64,000 nt of DNA from Taenia hydatigena (taxonomy: Eukaryota > Platyhelminthes > Cestoda > Cyclophyllidea > Taeniidae), in contig JADWOT020000006.1 in assembly GCA_036345935.2 (NCBI GenBank), forward strand, positions 3,599,543 through 3,663,542, in the 5' to 3' direction. The notes beneath the pieces were generated by a model, which saw nothing but the letters and a program-made list of their open reading frames with translations, had not been told where the DNA came from and searched no databases. Every line of letters starts with the position of its first letter. Position 1 is the stretch's first letter. A program made the position numbers and the translations under genes. This document shows positions 27,600 to 42,700 of this stretch, piece by piece.

Positions 27600-29280
27600 T
27601 TAATTTCAACCCGTTTCACCGTATTTGGTGATGAGCTTTTGGACCCAAATTTTGGAACTGCCAGTTGCCAAAGGCACTTGTTGACAAGGAACGATTATTA
27701 CCTGTTCAGTCAACTTTGACGCAATAGCAGGGACAAAAGTTGGCCCAATGAGGGCCTTGAAGGTACATTTTGATGTTGCGCTAGTCTCATGGGATTAATG
27801 AACAATGAAATCAAAGAGTAAGGTAAAAGATCAAGGCAAACACTTCATTTCCTTTATCTTGATTAAATTTGCTGCACCTATACCGCTTTTACTTTAATTA
27901 TGGTATGAAGCTTTATCGAGGCATAAATTAGCATGCTACAGGTGTGACCTACAGGAGATGCTTAAATGGCTCACACTATGTTTAACCTGTGATAGACCTC
28001 CTGAGTCGGGATTTTTAAGCTTTGATAGGTGAAAAGAAGGGCTGTGTTTAGATTGAAGTTTCCCATCTCCTACAACTTCATTTGGGCCGCTTTTGCTAGG
28101 CACTCTTTGATTAGGGAATCAAGCAGTTGCATCAGTCTCCTAATTAATGCACAAAAGAATTGTCTCAGATCGCTACAAGAAGTCTTTTATGTACTTCCGT
28201 TAATAAATCCATCTTACTTAGAAAAAAATACTCCAATTCTTGTCTAGAAATCAGGCGGTGTGCAAATAAACCTCATCCAACTGTCCGCTTGAGAAACCTC
28301 GATTTCTCCTTTTTTCATTAATTGACCCGGCTGAATCGCATTAAAGAAGCTTATAAGATTGCTTTATGGAACATAAAGAGGTCTCTTTAAACCGTCGTAG
28401 CAGCTCTCCTTGTGTGCCACAACTCAATTAGTGGGAGGTACGTTAAACAATGGGGAGAGTGAGAAATGGGACTGTGTAGAAATTTGGTGCAACATGGGAA
28501 CAAAAGGAGCCACGTCTTCTTCCTTTTATTTATAGCACAAATTTAATACAGCTCTCAGTAAGTAATTGCAGTAAATAACAGAATAGAGACTAGAAAGAAG
28601 TCGTAAAAGCCTCCTTCAAAACTATTGTAATATTGTTGAGGCAGCTTCTCAATGAATTACTCCTTAATCAAAATTGCTTATGAATAAATACAGTAAAAGT
28701 GAGGTCTTAGAAGGGTTTGCTTCCCTAGATTTTCCTGTTGCCGAAGGAAGACCTAAGACTAGAGTGGAGAGGAACTGGAGAGCTACTACAACGTCCCGGA
28801 AAGCCTTTTTTGCCGGCTCACAGAAAACTAAGGGCCAAATAACTTCGTTTTGATGGTGCAAAATGGTATTAGAATCAATCAAACGTTTGCTTGCTTAATA
28901 ATTGGAGAATGAAAGTAGACATACGTGACTTCTGATGATATAAGTCGAAGGAGAAAATGACATCTCAGATTCCCAAACGAATTAAACAATGGGTCGCTTT
29001 TTGAGCGGCGATAGAATTAGACGTACGCACAGCCTTGTGATGTAAAACAAAAGAAAAAATGATATTTTCATCTCACTATTCGTGCATTTATAGCCTTCAC
29101 TACCCTTTCTACTTCTTGACGCCAAATCATGGCAAACAAACTACTTGTTGAGGTATCTTCGTGGTGTCCGTGTGTACGCCCTTCCCTTAATCGCTTGAGT
29201 AGACGGACTTGGTTGTGGCAGACTTCCACCTACAGTAATGCATGCTTCTCTCTCTATTAGGCATGCTAATTGAAAAGTTC
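27600..29280 (+). repeat. Partial unit E of the low-copy repeat
   Basis: Anchors, in order: 27755-27790 (GTACATTTTGATGTTGC) with 22835-22850 of unit D; 27945-28010 (CTACAGGAGATGCTTAA and CCTCCTGAGTCGGG) with 10490-10580 of unit A; 28105-28185 with 3540-3620; 28270-28340 with 23350-23440; and 28445-28470 (AACAATGGGGAGAGTGAG) with 10945-10962 and 21535-21552. The ends are approximate and no gene was recognised. Confidence 0.6.
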
Positions 29281-31869
29281 CGGAGTAAAAATGAGTTTTT
29301 GGGATGCCCTCCTTAAAGCCATCATCTCTAATTCCTCCGGATCATTATTGACTAGTAGCACTGGCAATTTTAATTCGACATCCAAAATAAATAGATGCAC
29401 CATTTTTTGATACATAATAAGACCTATTGCAAGAAAAGACAAAACTATCAACGGAGTGCTTATAGCTTAAAGAAAATAACGTCCACTCGACATTAGCATA
29501 GCTTTTTGTTACCACTGACCAGGAACTCAAGACTTAGCTAGTAAACATCTCCTGGGACACGTAACCTTCGGGGAGCGGAAGACAGAAGACGGACATAAAG
29601 CTAAGAATTGGCGGATCTCTAATGATCTTTAAGAGTGGGGTTGGAAATGCTGCCTACCTTCCGCGACTACCCCAGTCCCGTGTTCTGCCACGATGTCTAT
29701 TTAGTGAACACGAGAAATCTCCTCCACCTCCATTCTGACTAGATGGTACCCAAATAGATGCAACTGATCAACACTTGAGTGCGAAAAAAGGGGCAAGGAG
29801 GAAGTCAAACGCATCATTATTTGTTAAGCGCCTCAGCTTATTCAAGATGGCTAGTACCTTTGCACTTTCTCTTAGCACAATCTTCAAGAAGGACGAAATT
29901 TTGGGTTCAGCAGAAATGTTAGAAGTAATCGGCGACGTTATGTTCAAATATTCCCTTAATTGTACGCGATTTTAATGCCTAGTGCACAGAATACCTTGTG
30001 ATGACCAAGAGGAGCTTCGGATTTGATGCTTTAGTTTCAGTTATGCTTGATATAATGATATTCGGAGCTTGTCAGTGAGCTCTCAGCTCTGCTGAATGTA
30101 CGCATTATATCTCTAAGCCTAGCATTATGGCCCCTTTTGCTGGTTGGGCAAGACTTAGAAAAAATCAGTAGGAACTGAAGGTTATCCTGATAAGGTACTA
30201 AGTGCTTGGATTTCTGGATAAAAACAGAAATCACGATCATCCAGATGTTAACGAATGCCAGCTCACGAACTTTGGTAGATGTTTGCTGATACCCTGATTT
30301 AAACTCTTACCGTAACCTACCAAGGCGAGGATGACCGTTTACAATAAATCGCTTCATTCATTGTAGGCGTAAAAATGAAATGTATGCATAGGGCCCTACC
30401 CAAACAGGTTTTCTTGCTCTTTATCATGCTCAAACCACTTTGGCTCACAATCATGAAAGAGCCAAACATTTAAAAAATGTCAAAATTTTGGATTGGCTGC
30501 TATGCACTGCAGGAGGAAGAAATTCTTCCAAAGTAGAAAAGTATCACAACGGACTTGCGTTGGTGCAGCCTAGTCCGAAACTAGTGTCGTCCTTAGAGGC
30601 AAAAATCATTCTTTAAATTTCCTTGATAAGATCAGCGAGACGCTGAGTTATCCTCTAAGTCGCTAGCCTATCAAATACTTTGTACTTGGATCTGGGTTTG
30701 AGACCTTTTAACCAAGGCGATAAGCTCCTTTCCGTAGGGATTATGAGTGCTAATTTGCTCAAAGACCGTTTGTAATTGACATCTGTGCAGCAGGGATGAC
30801 CCGGTGACTAGCAAACCAACTTTGATTCCTGGGCTAAAATCCACTACAAACGCATTATGCTAAAGCAACTTTTAACCAGGACAGATCGTTTGTTCTCCAA
30901 CGCGATTGCTTTGTACTGTGACAGCATTCTTGCTTCCATCAAACAGATTGCTGCTGAGCAGCATTTGTCGCCTCCCCGTGTTCTCATTTGGTAGGTTCCC
31001 CGACTTCTTCAAAAGTTTGGCTATGCAGCATGAAGTTAATGGTGTAAAAAACTCGGCATAAAGGAGTAAAATAAGACTGCCATCCTACCACAGCCGAAGC
31101 ACACGGTCGTGAAAAGTCCAAACACCAAATAGAATTGAATCGTTTTCGGTGGTTAATTTTCAAAATCCGTAGGGCAGGGGACGTCTGAACTCCTCCATAA
31201 AATTGGTGCGATTCCAATTGTCGCCGTGAGGACATCGCAGGTCACCATTATTTAAGCTGACTCAATGTGGACGATTGCGATGAAGTGCTGCCATCTAGGC
31301 TGTTCAAAAATGCCCTAAACCAAGAAGACAAAAACAAATTTCGCCTTCTTTAAATAACTGATGAGAACCATTAAAAACACCATCTAGTCCCTAGAAGACC
31401 ACTATAATTATGGGTGATGCGTGAGTTGAAGAAAACGAGCTCTTATAGTTCCATAAGCGAGCTTTTAATACTAATTTATTTAGCATTTTTATGCTATGAT
31501 ATGACAACCTAATTCCACACAATATTTTGAAAGAAAGCTTAACACATTATGTTAAAAATCTTCCGCACATATTTGAATTATCAAAGCAATCGCCAGAACT
31601 AATCCTTGCTCAAGCTACCTCCATTGTTGCATTACCTATTCACCTTCATGTGGGATTGTACGCTTCGGAGGGATGTCTTAAGGGAGCACGAAAAGCGAGA
31701 GTGTGTGAGGCATTGTCCACTGCTTCTAGACCATGTCCGTTTTTTAAACACATTTCGTATTATTCCTAAGTCTGGCATAGTAATCGCTAGAAGCTTAGCC
31801 TCCTTTAAGATCAAGTTAGAATTCATTCGTCAAGAGGAAAGATTTAAGGTCATACATCATTAAACCTCC
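29281..31869. other. Non-coding stretch, no gene recognised
   Basis: Open frames reach at most 85 codons, for example at 31527-31863, where three overlap on both strands. No motif, RNA gene or repeat relationship that I could support was seen. Confidence 0.4.
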
Positions 31870-32790
31870 AAAAACAGCCATTTGGGCCTTACCCTGCCAA
31901 AACTGGCCAACTGGGTCCGAAGTGCAGTGTCTTTACACTATCAAAATAATTTCAATCTCACCTAGATTTTTAAGCGACTCAGAGCTTAAGCATCCCCACA
32001 GTAAGTTAATGTCTTTAATTTTTCATAAATTCAGCCTTCCAAGTGACAAAGCAGCAATGAGGAACACGTAAACGCGGTTATTGTTAATCCTCAACCATCT
32101 AGCAGTAAATTTCTTTGTGGTCTCTACCCTCATCACCGCATTTTTGTCTTCATTCCTTCATCCGGCCCTCGGCACCATCAGGCCCCAAGATGGGCTCTGA
32201 AGATCATATATCAAAGCATCAATGCTTTGCTAGAGAGCGCAATTGTCAACGAAGCCCCCTGTCATTCATATGGTATTATTTTTTATCCCATGGAGGATGG
32301 TACTAGAGAAAGTGTGGAGAATGCTTACTTAAACAAGGAAAAATTTGTAAGACATAATGCATTATTTAGAGGCTACTAGATTGGCATCTAAAGAATCCTA
32401 TATAAAAAGTCAAGAATGGACTTTTCATTTAGAAATACATAAAAAAGACTCACCTCATGCAGCATAATTTAAGGAAAAAAGAGTTTTAAAGTCGCTGTTA
32501 TCTATATTGATTCAGTGGTCTCTCGATTTGAACAGAATCGGTCCATAGGAGACTAAAGGTTGCCTATGTGGAAGTAATTCCATCTGCCACGAATTCCCAG
32601 AGGTAAAATGCAATCCTAAACTGAGTAACTCATCAGAAGTCCGACTTTCTCTTTGAGAAGTGACACGTCGTAGACTCTATCCTAAAATTCCAAAGACAAA
32701 GTACTATTGCATACTCCTCATTTAACGTCGACGAAGTTATCACTCGTAACAACTTTAAGCGTCGCTTAGCATTTACGAGAGGCTTGTGTC
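31870..32790 (+). repeat. Tandem duplication, first copy
   Basis: This is collinear with 32865-33720. Paired anchors are: 31915-31955 with 32890-32933 (CCGAAGTGCAGTGT against CCAAAGTGCGGTGT), 32100-32150 with 33063-33110, 32190 with 33133 (ATGGGCTC in both), 32492-32550 with 33360-33420, and 32569-32610 with 33431-33472. The spacing falls from about 975 to 862 bp along the copies, so several deletions separate them. Identity by eye is near 70%. Function unknown. Confidence 0.65.
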
Positions 32791-32864
32791 GCTTTCAGAT
32801 CCAATTAAGAATAAAGCTAGAGAATCACACATTATAAGACCTTTAAAGCAGGTGTTTTTTAATT

Positions 32865-33720
32865 ACCCTTCAGGAACTGATAATATTGGTCCAAAGTGCG
32901 GTGTAGCTACATTATCTATGTTATTTTAAAATTAACAAGAACTTTGAGCAGCCAAGCATTGGTAAATGCTGTTCCATTGCCCGAAAAGACGTTAATTAAA
33001 TATTCCAAGGTGCCTTCTATGAGAGATACCATCCTTGCAGAGCAATCCATCCTTACCCATTTAGTAGTAAATTTGTTGACATCCACTATCACCACCGCAC
33101 TGTTGAATATTTTGCCACGACCATCTATTTAAAATGGGCTCCAGACAGTTGCAGGTAAAGGAAGCACAAGTGTCAGCTAAATACATCACTATTTAAATGG
33201 TGTTATTTTAATCGCATTGAAAACGATGTTAAAGGGAATTAAAAAGCTGCTGATTAAACAGTCTAATACTCGTGAGCCATGGCATACTATTCGGAGCCTG
33301 CTAGAATACCTTCAAAACAATCTTGTACATAGTTTTAAAAATAGAAGCTTTTTGAGATCGTCATTATCTGAGTTGATACAGTGACGTCTCATTTAACCCC
33401 TACCGGTCAATGGGAGATTTGGCGTCAATTATGTGGTAGTAATCCCATCGGTCACGAAACCTCAGGGGTAAAATATAAACACAACCCGTATTACTCCGTT
33501 ATTCGACACATAACATAAGCCCAAAACATGCCTAATTTCCTGTTCGTTAAATGGCGACTACATTTTCTAGCCTAATGTGCATTGATAAAGCGATAGTGGT
33601 TCCTCCTCAGTTAACTTCTTCGGAGATAACCCTCGTAAAATCTCATCCCCTGGAGATAGAATCAACCGTCAAACCATTCGGTCGCAGCTCAGTAACCAGA
33701 AGTAGAAGAGAAAGTGCGGC
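32865..33720 (+). repeat. Tandem duplication, second copy
   Basis: This is the second, slightly shorter copy of 31870-32790, in direct orientation immediately downstream. A 60-codon open frame at 33551-33733 crosses its end, but the matching part of the first copy does not keep that frame, so it is not supported as a gene. Confidence 0.65.
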
Positions 33721-36700
33721 AAATAATGAGTAATTGTAGGAAGATTAATTTAAAGCAAGTAGTTAACTAAGCTGCTAGCACAGCACGTTAACAAAGATTG
33801 TCAGCTTACGCCATTCATTCTTCCAATCTGGAGATGAGCAGCCATCTGCCATTGCCGCACGACTTAAGTCATGTGAACGAAATCTAGCCTACTAACAATT
33901 TTCAAATTTTGAATTTCACTTGCTTTTGCACAGTCGAACAAAACTGCTGTATTTTTCCATCAGTGCAGTTGCCGGTACATTGCGGAAGCCCCCTGCATTT
34001 CAATAGTAATGCCGATTTGCTGCACTGCACTTTCCGCCTGCGTATATCTCGTGCTTCGAGAGACTATTCATTTAGGCTCCCCTAGCCATGTCGCCTTGAC
34101 GTTTGCATATCCGCTTGAAAAAAAAACCGAACCAGCGACCTGCATTACTGTCACCGCTAGAAGCGAGCGTTCTCTAAGGGTAAGTAATGCGGCATTGAAT
34201 TATCGCCTTAGTCGAAAGAGGACTTGCACGGCTTCATTTTACGTTTGATTACTATCAGTGGATTCTTGTTGCTTATGAATTGGGAACAGTAGCAACATCA
34301 GATGGTTGAAACTACACCATCAAGGCGTTACTTCCTTTTCCAGTGGTAAACAATAAATCCTACCAGCGAAAAACAATGCAACCGGAAGTTTGCCATTTGA
34401 TCATCAATCAGTGTTGGAAGTGTCTAAATTGATATTTCATTTTAAGATGACAAGTTAGCTGTCAAGCGAATATCAAATACTAGCACCATTTGGTTGTCCA
34501 TGAAATAAACAATGTGCGGAGCAGGGAGGCCTTCATTTTCGTAATGAATATGCCACGAATATGCAATAGAAGCAATTCAAATCTAGCTATTCCACTCCTG
34601 CCTGCAAAAATAGAAAGCGTGATTAAGGAATGCTCTTCCGCTGATTTGTTTATTCATGGCAATAAAGTTGGAGGGTTGGGTACAACCGGAGCAGCCGACT
34701 TACCGCGGCATAGCACATCGATCTTGTGGCAACTTAGAATACGGTTTCAGAGATGTAGCTTTCTGGAAAGGGCATACTGATCCTGTTTTCACTAACAGAA
34801 CAATAATGAAACCATCGTGGTGCTTATAAATGAGACTGTCACCATTGCAATACGTTGTCCTGCCTGGTCTTACTTATGTGGAACCTCTGATTCCGAGATC
34901 AAGCAATCTAACCACTTTCATATCTCTTGTAATTTTCTTCTCTAGCTGCCTGCTCTATTTCATACCCAAAAAATGTTAGGGTAAGTAGCGATTGCCACTT
35001 CCAGAAATAACATTTTAAGGACCATGTAAGATAGGAATGGGGATGAGGCGGTATCTCTGGACCTCTTTTTATTCTAAAGGGAAAATCTCACAGATAGATT
35101 TTCTCCCTAAGATGTGGGATACTATATTATGTTTTAAGAATGCAATTAGCACTTTCTTCCCGGTGGCTGATTCTTTACTCTTGAATAATTCTTAAGTAAG
35201 AATAAAACAAGGTTCTATTTCTTGCCTTCTAGCTGTATCAAATGGAATCACTCGATGTTTATATCGCAGTTCTAGTTGTTCTTTGGAGATAAGTTAGTCA
35301 ACAATCGATGCTGAAGAGTGAAGGATTGTGTTTGCAGAGCACACAAAGCACGCATATTTGTCTGAGACTAAAGTGATGTATCCCTGAGGAGAGAATTGTG
35401 TCGAAAAGGCCAATAGTATAGTGGTTTACTTAGCTTTGCGATAGGATAGTTATGCCACATCACAAGCCCTTAAGTAAGTCACATACTTGACAAGCATTCC
35501 AACAGCTGCGTGTACTTACATCGGCAAAGTAAAGAGGTTTGGAAGCGACCATATTGATAGTCCTTAAAGCTAATTGTTGTACCCTTCTACTCTCTTGGCC
35601 TCCACTATTGGTGTTGATGTGATTTACTGGGTGATAGAATAAAATGGAATGTGCAGTTGGGTAAACCGTCAGTCATATCCATTCGCCATAAAAGTCAGAT
35701 TTCTGGATGCCTATTTTCACTGTAGCAAGTAAGCCTAAGGAAGCTACTTTAATTAATTGTACTTCGGGACTAACACCAGCTTCGGACATGCTCTCAATGA
35801 GCTCCGGGTCGACGTAATTCATTTATTTATCAATATGCCCAGTTAAATTTACTTACACATTAGCCTTCCAACCGTTTTCTTAAGTTGATCAGCACAATTT
35901 TTTGCAAAGAATACACAGAAGCTTGTGTTGATACTACAGCAGCACTGACTAGGTGTTGCACCTGTCCGAACAACAGATTTTGGACCCCAATGTTTGAGTC
36001 GCCGGATCTAGCGCAAACAATCATCCCTTCAAATTAACCAGTATTGCGGTTAAGTCTTCCCAATTAAACAAAAAAGCACGATGCGGTTTTATTTTACTTT
36101 TATTCTTCTACTTGCCTTACAGAAAAATGAAAGTATTTTATGGTTAATCACGGTATCAGTTTGTTCGGCTGAGGAAAAATAAGCAAGCGCACTTTTTAGC
36201 AGTTATTATAATGAGACTGTCGCTCGGAAAAAGGAATAAAACTGAGGAGATAAAGGCAAGCGCAAGGATCAAGCGCGTCTACTGCAGTTTGTGTGTGCGT
36301 GTGTATGGGCGGGTAAGTACACTAATCAAACATCAGCATGATTGACGTGATAAAGTAAGCTCATTAGTGCACGTGTGGGTGCGTGTACATTCGAGGTAAA
36401 TTTGATCCCTTACAGTTACATAACTAGTTACGAATGAAGTAAACTTACCAAACAGTTCGGAGGTGTCGTCAGTGGTCGTTAAAATAATTAGCACTTTAGT
36501 TTAATGCAAATCAGTGCCTAATCTAGCGTTTTTAATCATTAGACCCACCAAAATGACTATAGATGCTAAAAGAAATGCTATGAATGCAAATTAAGGTAAA
36601 AACAACTGCTTCTTTCCTCCTTAGCATCACCTGGGTGATCAGAAGGCATACAACCCTGTCCGTTCTAATTTATTAAGGAAAGCACTTCAATTGTCTCTCC

Positions 36701-39700
36701 ACATTCTACTCTCAGCAATGACATTTTGACAGGTGCTTACACTACCAAGAACTTGCTTCTGCTTAAATGCATTTCTGTGCTTGCGTGTGTGCACATACTG
36801 ATTGTCAGGAAAGAGAAATTCTTGAAACCCTTAGTTGTCTACGCATTCCACACCCAATCAACCGATCTGACTGACACAATTTCGACACTAGACACCGAAG
36901 AAATTATGCCGCAAAAGACTGCAGGAAATGGAGCTGAACAGAGGCAATTTGGCGACGTCTGCCCTAGAAATTTTATGGCATGAAATTCTATAAATTTCCG
37001 ATTTTATCAAAAAAGGAAAAATGTACGTTCATTCACCCATAAAATAGCTTGAAGTTTTCGCAAAAAGCAGTGAGGTCTAGAAGACCACTTAAGATTTGTA
37101 ATAACTTTGGCGTGCAGAGCACTTTCTTAAGAATAAGAAATGCCATCAGCAGCGGGGCAGAAAATGAGTTGCCATTGTAAAAAAGGGCCTAAGAAGAGGC
37201 ATTCGACATGGCTCAAGGGACATCCACCTAGCGCAAGTACAAAGGCCAAGAATATGATGCTTTCATTACCGAAATAAAGAGTTAAACAACAATCAAATTT
37301 TTACAGAGCCTCTCCCCTCTTTTGACCGGTATTCCTAGCGCTTCCCTTGGTTAAACTCCCGCATCGCACTCCCATCATAGGCGGTGCTTCACAAATAAAA
37401 CCATCTACGAACTAACCAAATCACCCAGCTATTTTTAAAACGCAATGCTGCTTATTCTTTTTGGCAGTCCTACTAGACCGCGAGTTTCGTCCTGTTTTGG
37501 GGCGGTATTAGGCAGTGGAAAATGTGCTGACCATCCCGTGTGTCGATTGGTAGTTGAAAGGCCATCAGCTTGAAGCAAAGTCATTCAATAGGAAAGTGAG
37601 ATAATAAGAGACTTTGCTTACTTTCCTCTCACTACTTCGTTTTTACCTCAGCGCTATCCAGGCAAATCTATCTAGTTGAGTTTTCTCCAGCTAGTAGAGT
37701 GGTGGAGGGGGTATTATGCATTCACTTCACGGAAATCTCTATGCAGGCACCGCAGACAAATCCACCACGAACCATTCCGGACAAATCACGGCCGTTACTA
37801 GTGTCGCTTTAGCTATTAACGACACAGCCGCAGAACGTAAGCCTGAGATGGTTGCTGAGGGTGGACGCAACTTTCAATCATTTCGTTAGGCCTCGTCACA
37901 GATTCCCTCACCCTCAGCACATGCTTGCCTTCGCCACGTTGAGGTTTGCCATTCTGCATTAGAGATCAGGGTTGTCTTTCCACTACCACCATTGTATCTT
38001 CTCTGCATTTTTCATGTGTAAAAGACTGTAATAATGATACAGGAAATGTACTGCCGACGTGCAGACGAACTGAGAGTCTAATAGTATGGCTGGGAAGTCA
38101 TGACGCCAAGCAACGCTCAGTGTCTGCATGACCGAAACCGAGAGTTGAGCAAAGAAAACAAGAATCATCAAGTAGTCTGTGGTGGCTCAAGACGACTGTC
38201 AGAGAAGAGAAACAAACACTTGACTAACCCTTTTTAAAGACAGACAAATTTTTGCCTAAACCCAAGCTGTGCAAAATCGTTGACATGTGCATACACATTA
38301 AGGGTGTGATTGATTAAGCTTTGAGGCCAACACGAGTCATTTTAAATGAGCATATTTAATGGGTTCAAGACACAATTCATGCACGTATTCCAAATGCGTG
38401 AAGAACATTCCAAAAATTTTCAATTTTCTTCTGTGTAGGGATGGCAAGCGAATGAAGGGGTACCATTAATTGGATAAAACACCCAAGAAGGAAATACCGC
38501 TTTGATGTAATAGAGCCAGTGTCTCTCTTTTCCACCTCAACATCAATTCGCTCGGAAAGAGCAAACGAGCTGAGTGTAAATGCTTTATGGTATAGATACC
38601 TCGGTGTTGGCATATTCAGCAACATTCTTTTTTCCACCGGGGTCTGATGGCATCCAATCCATCACTAGGGTTGGCCGTACGGAAGAAGACTTAAAATTGT
38701 GGTGTCCCAACCTCCATGTGTATTGTCAAACAGCTAATAGTGATTCTAACAAACATTGGCTTTAATCAAAATGGCGCTGTTAGGTGTTCGCTCATGATTG
38801 TTTGCCTCTACTTGGCAAAGGAGGGAAAAATTACGCTGTTAGTAAAATAGCAGTTGGAAACACTGAGTGAATGCAGTCTGCTGTTTCAGCCTAAAAAATG
38901 CAGAATTGGAAGTCCCGTGCGTCCTTAAGCGCTCCATGACTGCCGTGACAAGTGACAACTGGTACAATAAATAAGGAGCAAACGCTTCGACATCCAAAAT
39001 TCTCAGAACAAAGTTCTTTATCGCATATCGTATTTTTCTCCACAGCTCGGTCTTTGACTCCCTTGCAGAAAATACACTAAACTATTAAACGTTGTGCTGC
39101 GAAAATGGCACGCCTGAAATCTTTGTTGCTTGCCCCTTACAGGGCGCCCCACCAGGTCGCTAACAGTGCTAATGGGGGAATAGTCAGGCACTATCAGTAA
39201 AGTCCTATGAATCATTCATAAACAAATGGTTGCTGAATGCTCACCATGTCCACTACCTACTCCATAAGAGTAATGCGAGTCCACTCTCTTCCACAGAATA
39301 TCTTCCCGTGCATGGAGAATAATTAGAGAAAATGTTCTTTCAGTATGTTTATTAACACTTGTCAGGGATTTACATAATTGTGTATGCCTTTTCCAACCGA
39401 AACAATAGCTTAACAATTAAAGCTTTTACCTTTTCCATTGAAGTTTCATAGTTACGGAATGTAATTCAATCTCTGCAGAGACTTGAGACATTCCTGAAGA
39501 TTAAAGAAGCCAATGCTGGGACGGATGGTGTGCTTTCGAATCGCAGAAGGAATAAGAGCCACTGGCATGTCCCAAAAGCCATGCAACCTGTCGAAAGTGT
39601 AAAGAAGAAGGGTTGAATAAGTTGGCAAGGCGTTATCAACCTTTTCAAGGTTTCAAAACTGATAGAATGAAACTCTAGAACTCATCACAAACCCTAAGTA

Positions 39701-42700
39701 ATAGTTCATTCAAATGTAAAATCTCATAAAGCTTGCTTAAAAGCACAATTTTGCACTTTGTAAGGCGAGAAGTACATTTTGAACAAAAGTAGGGCAAATG
39801 TGGATTGTCAAATAAGCACATTCTGCCATCAATAGCAGATGTCCTTCAATATATCCTTTTTGGTGCCAAGAATGTGGCGCCTCGAGTCTTTCTTCTAATC
39901 AAAAGAAGTCATAAGTGCAGTTGGGTGGATGCGTTAGAGATGTGTAAAGTTCAATGGCCGAGTCTTAAGCACCCGCTAACTCAAAATCCAGATCGAAACA
40001 CAATCAAGGTATTGGCCACAAAACGTGACGAAAGTACCCAAACTTTTCCAGTGATTGCAGGTGTCTAACGATCTTTATCCAAACCATCGTAAATTTTAGG
40101 AATGTTTTATAGCCTCATTCACAGTCACAGTCAGTCCAATAAACAGTAAATGCAATCGTTTGTCGAACCAACAAACGAACCTTATCGCATTCACAAGTTA
40201 CTAGTAGATGTCAGTCAGGTAAAACAGTGGAGCACACTTAGATTAAATTCCTCTAAATGAAATAGCATTGCTTCAAATTAAATCCACAATGCACTGCTAT
40301 TTTATCGCCCTTCACTTGCAACACGCTATTAAAATCCAGGTCGTGCAAGTCAAGTCCCAAAGCGCGGAATACACATTGTCATGTTCAAAGCCTTTTCACA
40401 AAGGGTCTTACGTTCAATGTGACATCGTCTTACACATACTAAACGCCCGTCTTGCTTAACTTTCTGCTTAAATGGGATAAATTTTACCTCATTTTTCTAC
40501 TAACTTTTTGTGACAACGAAAACAAGATATGTGGCAGCAAAGCACTAGTAATTTAGAAGTTTTGCAGTAAAACTAGATGTTTTTAACCCTCTTCTGAAAG
40601 GACAATGTAGGCTACACCTCTTCTACCACTGCCTATTTTTATCCATTTATTTTTGCGGTTATTCACTCCGCCTTCCACATGATTGACTATCGACGATGCG
40701 TTCTAAGGTAGCCAAGTATGCGCCCCAAGATAGCCTACCATGGAGCGACTGTCAATGGAGAATGAGGGACGGACATCATTCGATAAAGAACTTGAAAGAA
40801 TTTCTCAGTTCTAAGTCATCCCTGACAGAGCTATCAATAGCAAATCAATCTGTCAGTGCAATTTGCCACAAAAGACCCCTTTATGCTAAGCTTGTCAACC
40901 GTTTTTAGCAAAATTATAGTCACTACCTATTTAAAAAATCAGTCTTATAAGAGAACGTAAGGATAAGGTAGGTTGATCAAGCATAAACATCTGCAAAATT
41001 GATCCTCTCGAAGCTATTAGGCAGTTCCACAATCAAATAATTTTGCATTCATTTCAAAAGGTGATGCTCGGCTCAATTCCTTATCTGACCTATACCCCTC
41101 AGCCAAAACTCTAGCATTGTCACCGTATTCAACGAGAAATCACACGATTTGCAAACGGTAGGAATCAGCGTATCCGCTGACGCTAAAGGTGATTCAAGAG
41201 CGCCTTTAATTAAGAAAAGGTTCATGTATCCCCACATTGAATACCAAAGAAGCCATAAAATTAAGCACAACTGATCTGCAGCCTCATTACTCTCGTCTGA
41301 TTCCCATACAGGTGTATGCAACAAGCACCAGGTTTTTCTGGCGAACAAATGGAGAACACGGAAACCTCCTGCCACCTGTGAATAAACTATAACATTTCCA
41401 AGGATCATTAGATCTTACATAAAGCGGGGAATGGTAGCGACAAAGATCTGTCTCCCATAACGCATGTGGATGCAGCCAATGAACTTAATCGCCCTTAATT
41501 CAATGCAGCAAATGGAGGGAGTCTAAGTCAGTGAAAAAAATACTTTTAAACAAAGCGCCCTTAAGAAGGGCGGAGCTACTGATGAAGATATCGGTGAGTT
41601 GTTGAAAGCGACAATAATTAGTCGACAATGCCTTTACGAGCAGGATGACAGTCATCTACACTGGCCGCGTAACTATTCAGCGCACCCATATACAAACTCA
41701 CATAATAAAGAAGTTTCCTTGCAACGAATTTTTCACGATCTTCACCAGCGGACATTGAGGGAGATTGTGCCTTTATCCATAAACGCTTAAAAATGGCAAC
41801 GTTCTCGTAAGCAGGAGTTGGGTCCCATCCATAAGGGAATTCTCTATAATAAAATGTAATTTTAGGGACTCAGGGTGAACACAACAGTCCTTCCAAATTG
41901 ACGTGATGTGTAATACAAAAGCTGGTGTTCTCAGCTCCCTCTCCGTACTTGTACTTTTGTAAGTAGCGGTCCACTTCACTTCCCAGGTGGTATACATCCA
42001 CCGACAGCAGCTCAATCTTGGTCATTACACCGCATGTTATGCAGTGCACACATGTGCAGGTTTCGGACTAGCGGACAAACCGCCTGCGCAAAGTAGATAG
42101 GCTTCTGGGGAAAAGTACACATCTCCTTCACCGAAGTGACAATTGTCCCAAGGATTCGCTCTTGTGATAACGCCTACACAGCAGTGATCTGTGCAAACAA
42201 GATCCTATTAATCGCTTGTCTAAACGCTCAGGGCCAGTAAGGTAGTCAAAGTACGCCTTCCTCCTGTCTGTAATAGCTGCCTAGATGAAAGGTGTGCACA
42301 TCCGACAGGAGCTTTTATTTGTGAACAAATCGAAGATTAAACTGAAAGTCAGGTAGATCTGTTGACTTTGCCTTACTTTATGTTTTCTTAGGTGGAGTCA
42401 ACAGAGGCATTCAAGTAAGACCGTATCCTTGCATTGCTACTTCAGCAATGGCTTCGTCTGATTTGCTGTCAACTACTAGTCGTAAGGTGGATTTCTGTCA
42501 AAAAGTAATCCAAACTTGATGCTTAGTGTGTTTTTTAGTCAACTACTCAAGAAATCACATTATTCTAGTTAATTTCGGATTCAAAGAGGATGTTGAGACG
42601 TGGCGCTATATTTTCCGGAAGGCCACAACACGTTCGATGTGTCCTCTTGGGTTGACAAACTGATTTTCATCCATACAAATAAAACATACTCTTTAGAGAG

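Noticed and set aside
36809..36983. Possible exon after an acceptor-like TTGTCAG, 58 codons to TGA
   Set aside because: It has no partner exon, donor or recognisable family, and one plausible AG in 64 kb is not evidence.
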